A DNA stretch of 8,656 nt from Candidatus Omnitrophota bacterium. GTDB taxonomy: Bacteria > Ratteibacteria > UBA8468 > B48-G9 > DSTR01. Positions within the stretch are counted from its first letter, which is position 1. Every line of letters starts with the position of its first letter. The stretch lies in contig JAMWDF010000096.1 of NCBI GenBank assembly GCA_023818865.1, forward strand, positions 1 to 8,656, in the 5' to 3' direction. The notes beneath the pieces were generated by a model that ran no database searches, was not told the DNA's origin, and was given only the letters and a program-made list of their open reading frames with translations. Below are positions 7,900-8,656 of this stretch, piece after piece. The translations under genes were made by a program, and so were the position numbers.

Positions 7900-8656
7900 T
7901 TACCAGTTTTTGGGGTCTAGCACCTCGCGCAATCCATCTCCGAGAAAGTTGAAACAGATGACTGTTAAAAAAATACAGAAACCCGGAGTAAGCATCCAGG
8001 GGGCTAAAGTTAAAATCCGGAGGTTTCCCACGCATACAGAGAGCATATTACCCCAGCTGGCATAGGGTTCCTGAATTCCCAGCCCGAGAAGACTTAACGT
8101 GGATTCACCCAGAATATAGCCAGGGACAGAAAGAGTTAAGGCAGTAACAGTGTAAGAAAAAGTATTAGGCAAGATATGCCTGGTGATGATGCGAAAAGAG
8201 GATAAGCCCAGGGCCCGGCTAGCCATGACAAACTCTTCTTCTCTCAAAGAAAGGACAATTCCCCTAATAATTCTTGCTAAAGAAGCCCAGCCGATCAAAC
8301 TCATAATCACCACAATTAACAAGTATAATTGGATGGAAGAAATGTTAGGTTTGAAGGCCGCCCGAAGAGCCAGGAGGAGATAGAAACTGGGGAAGGTCAT
8401 AATAATTTCTACCAGTCTCATTAACACCGTATCCAAATGGCCCCCAAAGTAGCCAGATATACCGCCAATAAGTAACCCGAAAAAAAAAGAGACGGAAACG
8501 CCAACCAAGCCAATTGACAGAGAAATTCGGGCACCGTGAATAGTTCGGGAAAACACATCCCGACCATGAATATCTGTGCCCAGAAGGAAGACCTTTCCTG
8601 GTGGTTTCGCCCCGAGGATAGACCTTGTTCCTTGAGGGGAAAAAACCAGAGGGTAA
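7900..8656 (-). CDS. oppC: Oligopeptide/dipeptide-type ABC transporter permease (OppC/DppC), 5' partial
   Basis: An inner-membrane permease subunit that with OppB forms the translocation channel. The frame has no stop up to the right edge (251 residues visible from 8655), so the start and the first membrane helix are outside. A GTG at 8556 can be read as a start, but the 33 codons before it encode LLGTDIHGRDVFSRTIHGAR, the conserved OppC/DppC segment just before the permease domain, so it is internal. Visible membrane segments lie at about 44-66, 84-100, 108-125, 166-190 and near the C-terminus, five of the expected six. The EAA loop that contacts the ATPases is at about 141-164, with ASRALGLSSFRIITRHILPN matching the family pattern. 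The protein ends VLDPKNW with TAA at 7902-7900, 2 nt before oppD, which marks an operon. Substrate unknown. Confidence 0.92.
   Translation of the reverse strand, partial: YPLVFSPQGTRSILGAKPPGKVFLLGTDIHGRDVFSRTIHGARISLSIGLVGVSVSFFFGLLIGGISGYFGGHLDTVLMRLVEIIMTFPSFYLLLALRAAFKPNISSIQLYLLIVVIMSLIGWASLARIIRGIVLSLREEEFVMASRALGLSSFRIITRHILPNTFSYTVTALTLSVPGYILGESTLSLLGLGIQEPYASWGNMLSVCVGNLRILTLAPWMLTPGFCIFLTVICFNFLGDGLREVLDPKNW

Noticed and set aside
7898..8035. Longer oppD starting at the ATG at 8035
   Set aside because: The extra 46 residues have no family resemblance and would overlap oppC by 136 nt. The ABC domain begins right after the ATG at 7897.
6493..8383. Open frames on the + strand opposite oppF, oppD and oppC
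   Set aside because: They are antisense to well-conserved ABC transporter genes and their translations resemble no family I know.
8554..8556. GTG as the start of oppC
   Set aside because: The frame stays open to the window edge and encodes the conserved GTDxxGRDVxSR segment upstream, so this is an internal valine codon.

Overview
The window holds four protein-coding genes with almost no non-coding DNA. Both end genes are cut by the window edges. On the + strand, one very large frame (about 6 kb, at least 2010 codons) is the C-terminal two thirds or so of a cyclic beta-1,2-glucan synthase (CGS, NdvB/ChvB type). On the - strand, three genes read oppC (partial) > oppD > oppF. They form the end of an operon for a peptide/nickel/opine-family (Opp/Dpp) ABC importer.

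Layout: positions 1-6035 are the CGS. The reading frame is open to the left edge, so its start and the expected N-terminal GT84 glycosyltransferase part lie outside. What is visible is a pair of membrane segments, the glucoamylase-like (GH189-type) cyclisation domain, two GH94-type beta-sandwich regions and the C-terminal (alpha/alpha)6-barrel GH94 domain. Positions 6036-6045 are a 10-nt convergent gap. A rho-independent terminator for the CGS sits at about 6060-6086, inside the 3' end of oppF. Positions 6046-6957 are oppF, 6923-7897 are oppD (35-nt overlap with oppF), and 7900-8656 are oppC, open to the right edge.

Function: CGS enzymes polymerise UDP-glucose into a beta-1,2-glucan on a protein primer, trim it by the GH94 domain and release it as a ring by the middle domain. 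In Gram-negative bacteria the ring goes to the periplasm. The Opp genes encode one permease subunit and two ATPases. The partner permease (OppB) and the binding protein (OppA) are probably upstream, beyond the right edge. The two loci are convergent and not co-transcribed, so nothing in the sequence ties their functions together.

Organism: a bacterium of intermediate GC by eye (high 40s percent), with compact gene packing. CGS is best known in alpha-proteobacteria but also occurs in Thermoanaerobacter and other anaerobes. The sequence does not settle the lineage. I see no RNA genes, mobile elements, CRISPR arrays or long intergenic regions. I found no undescribed system; the points of interest are details of known families.
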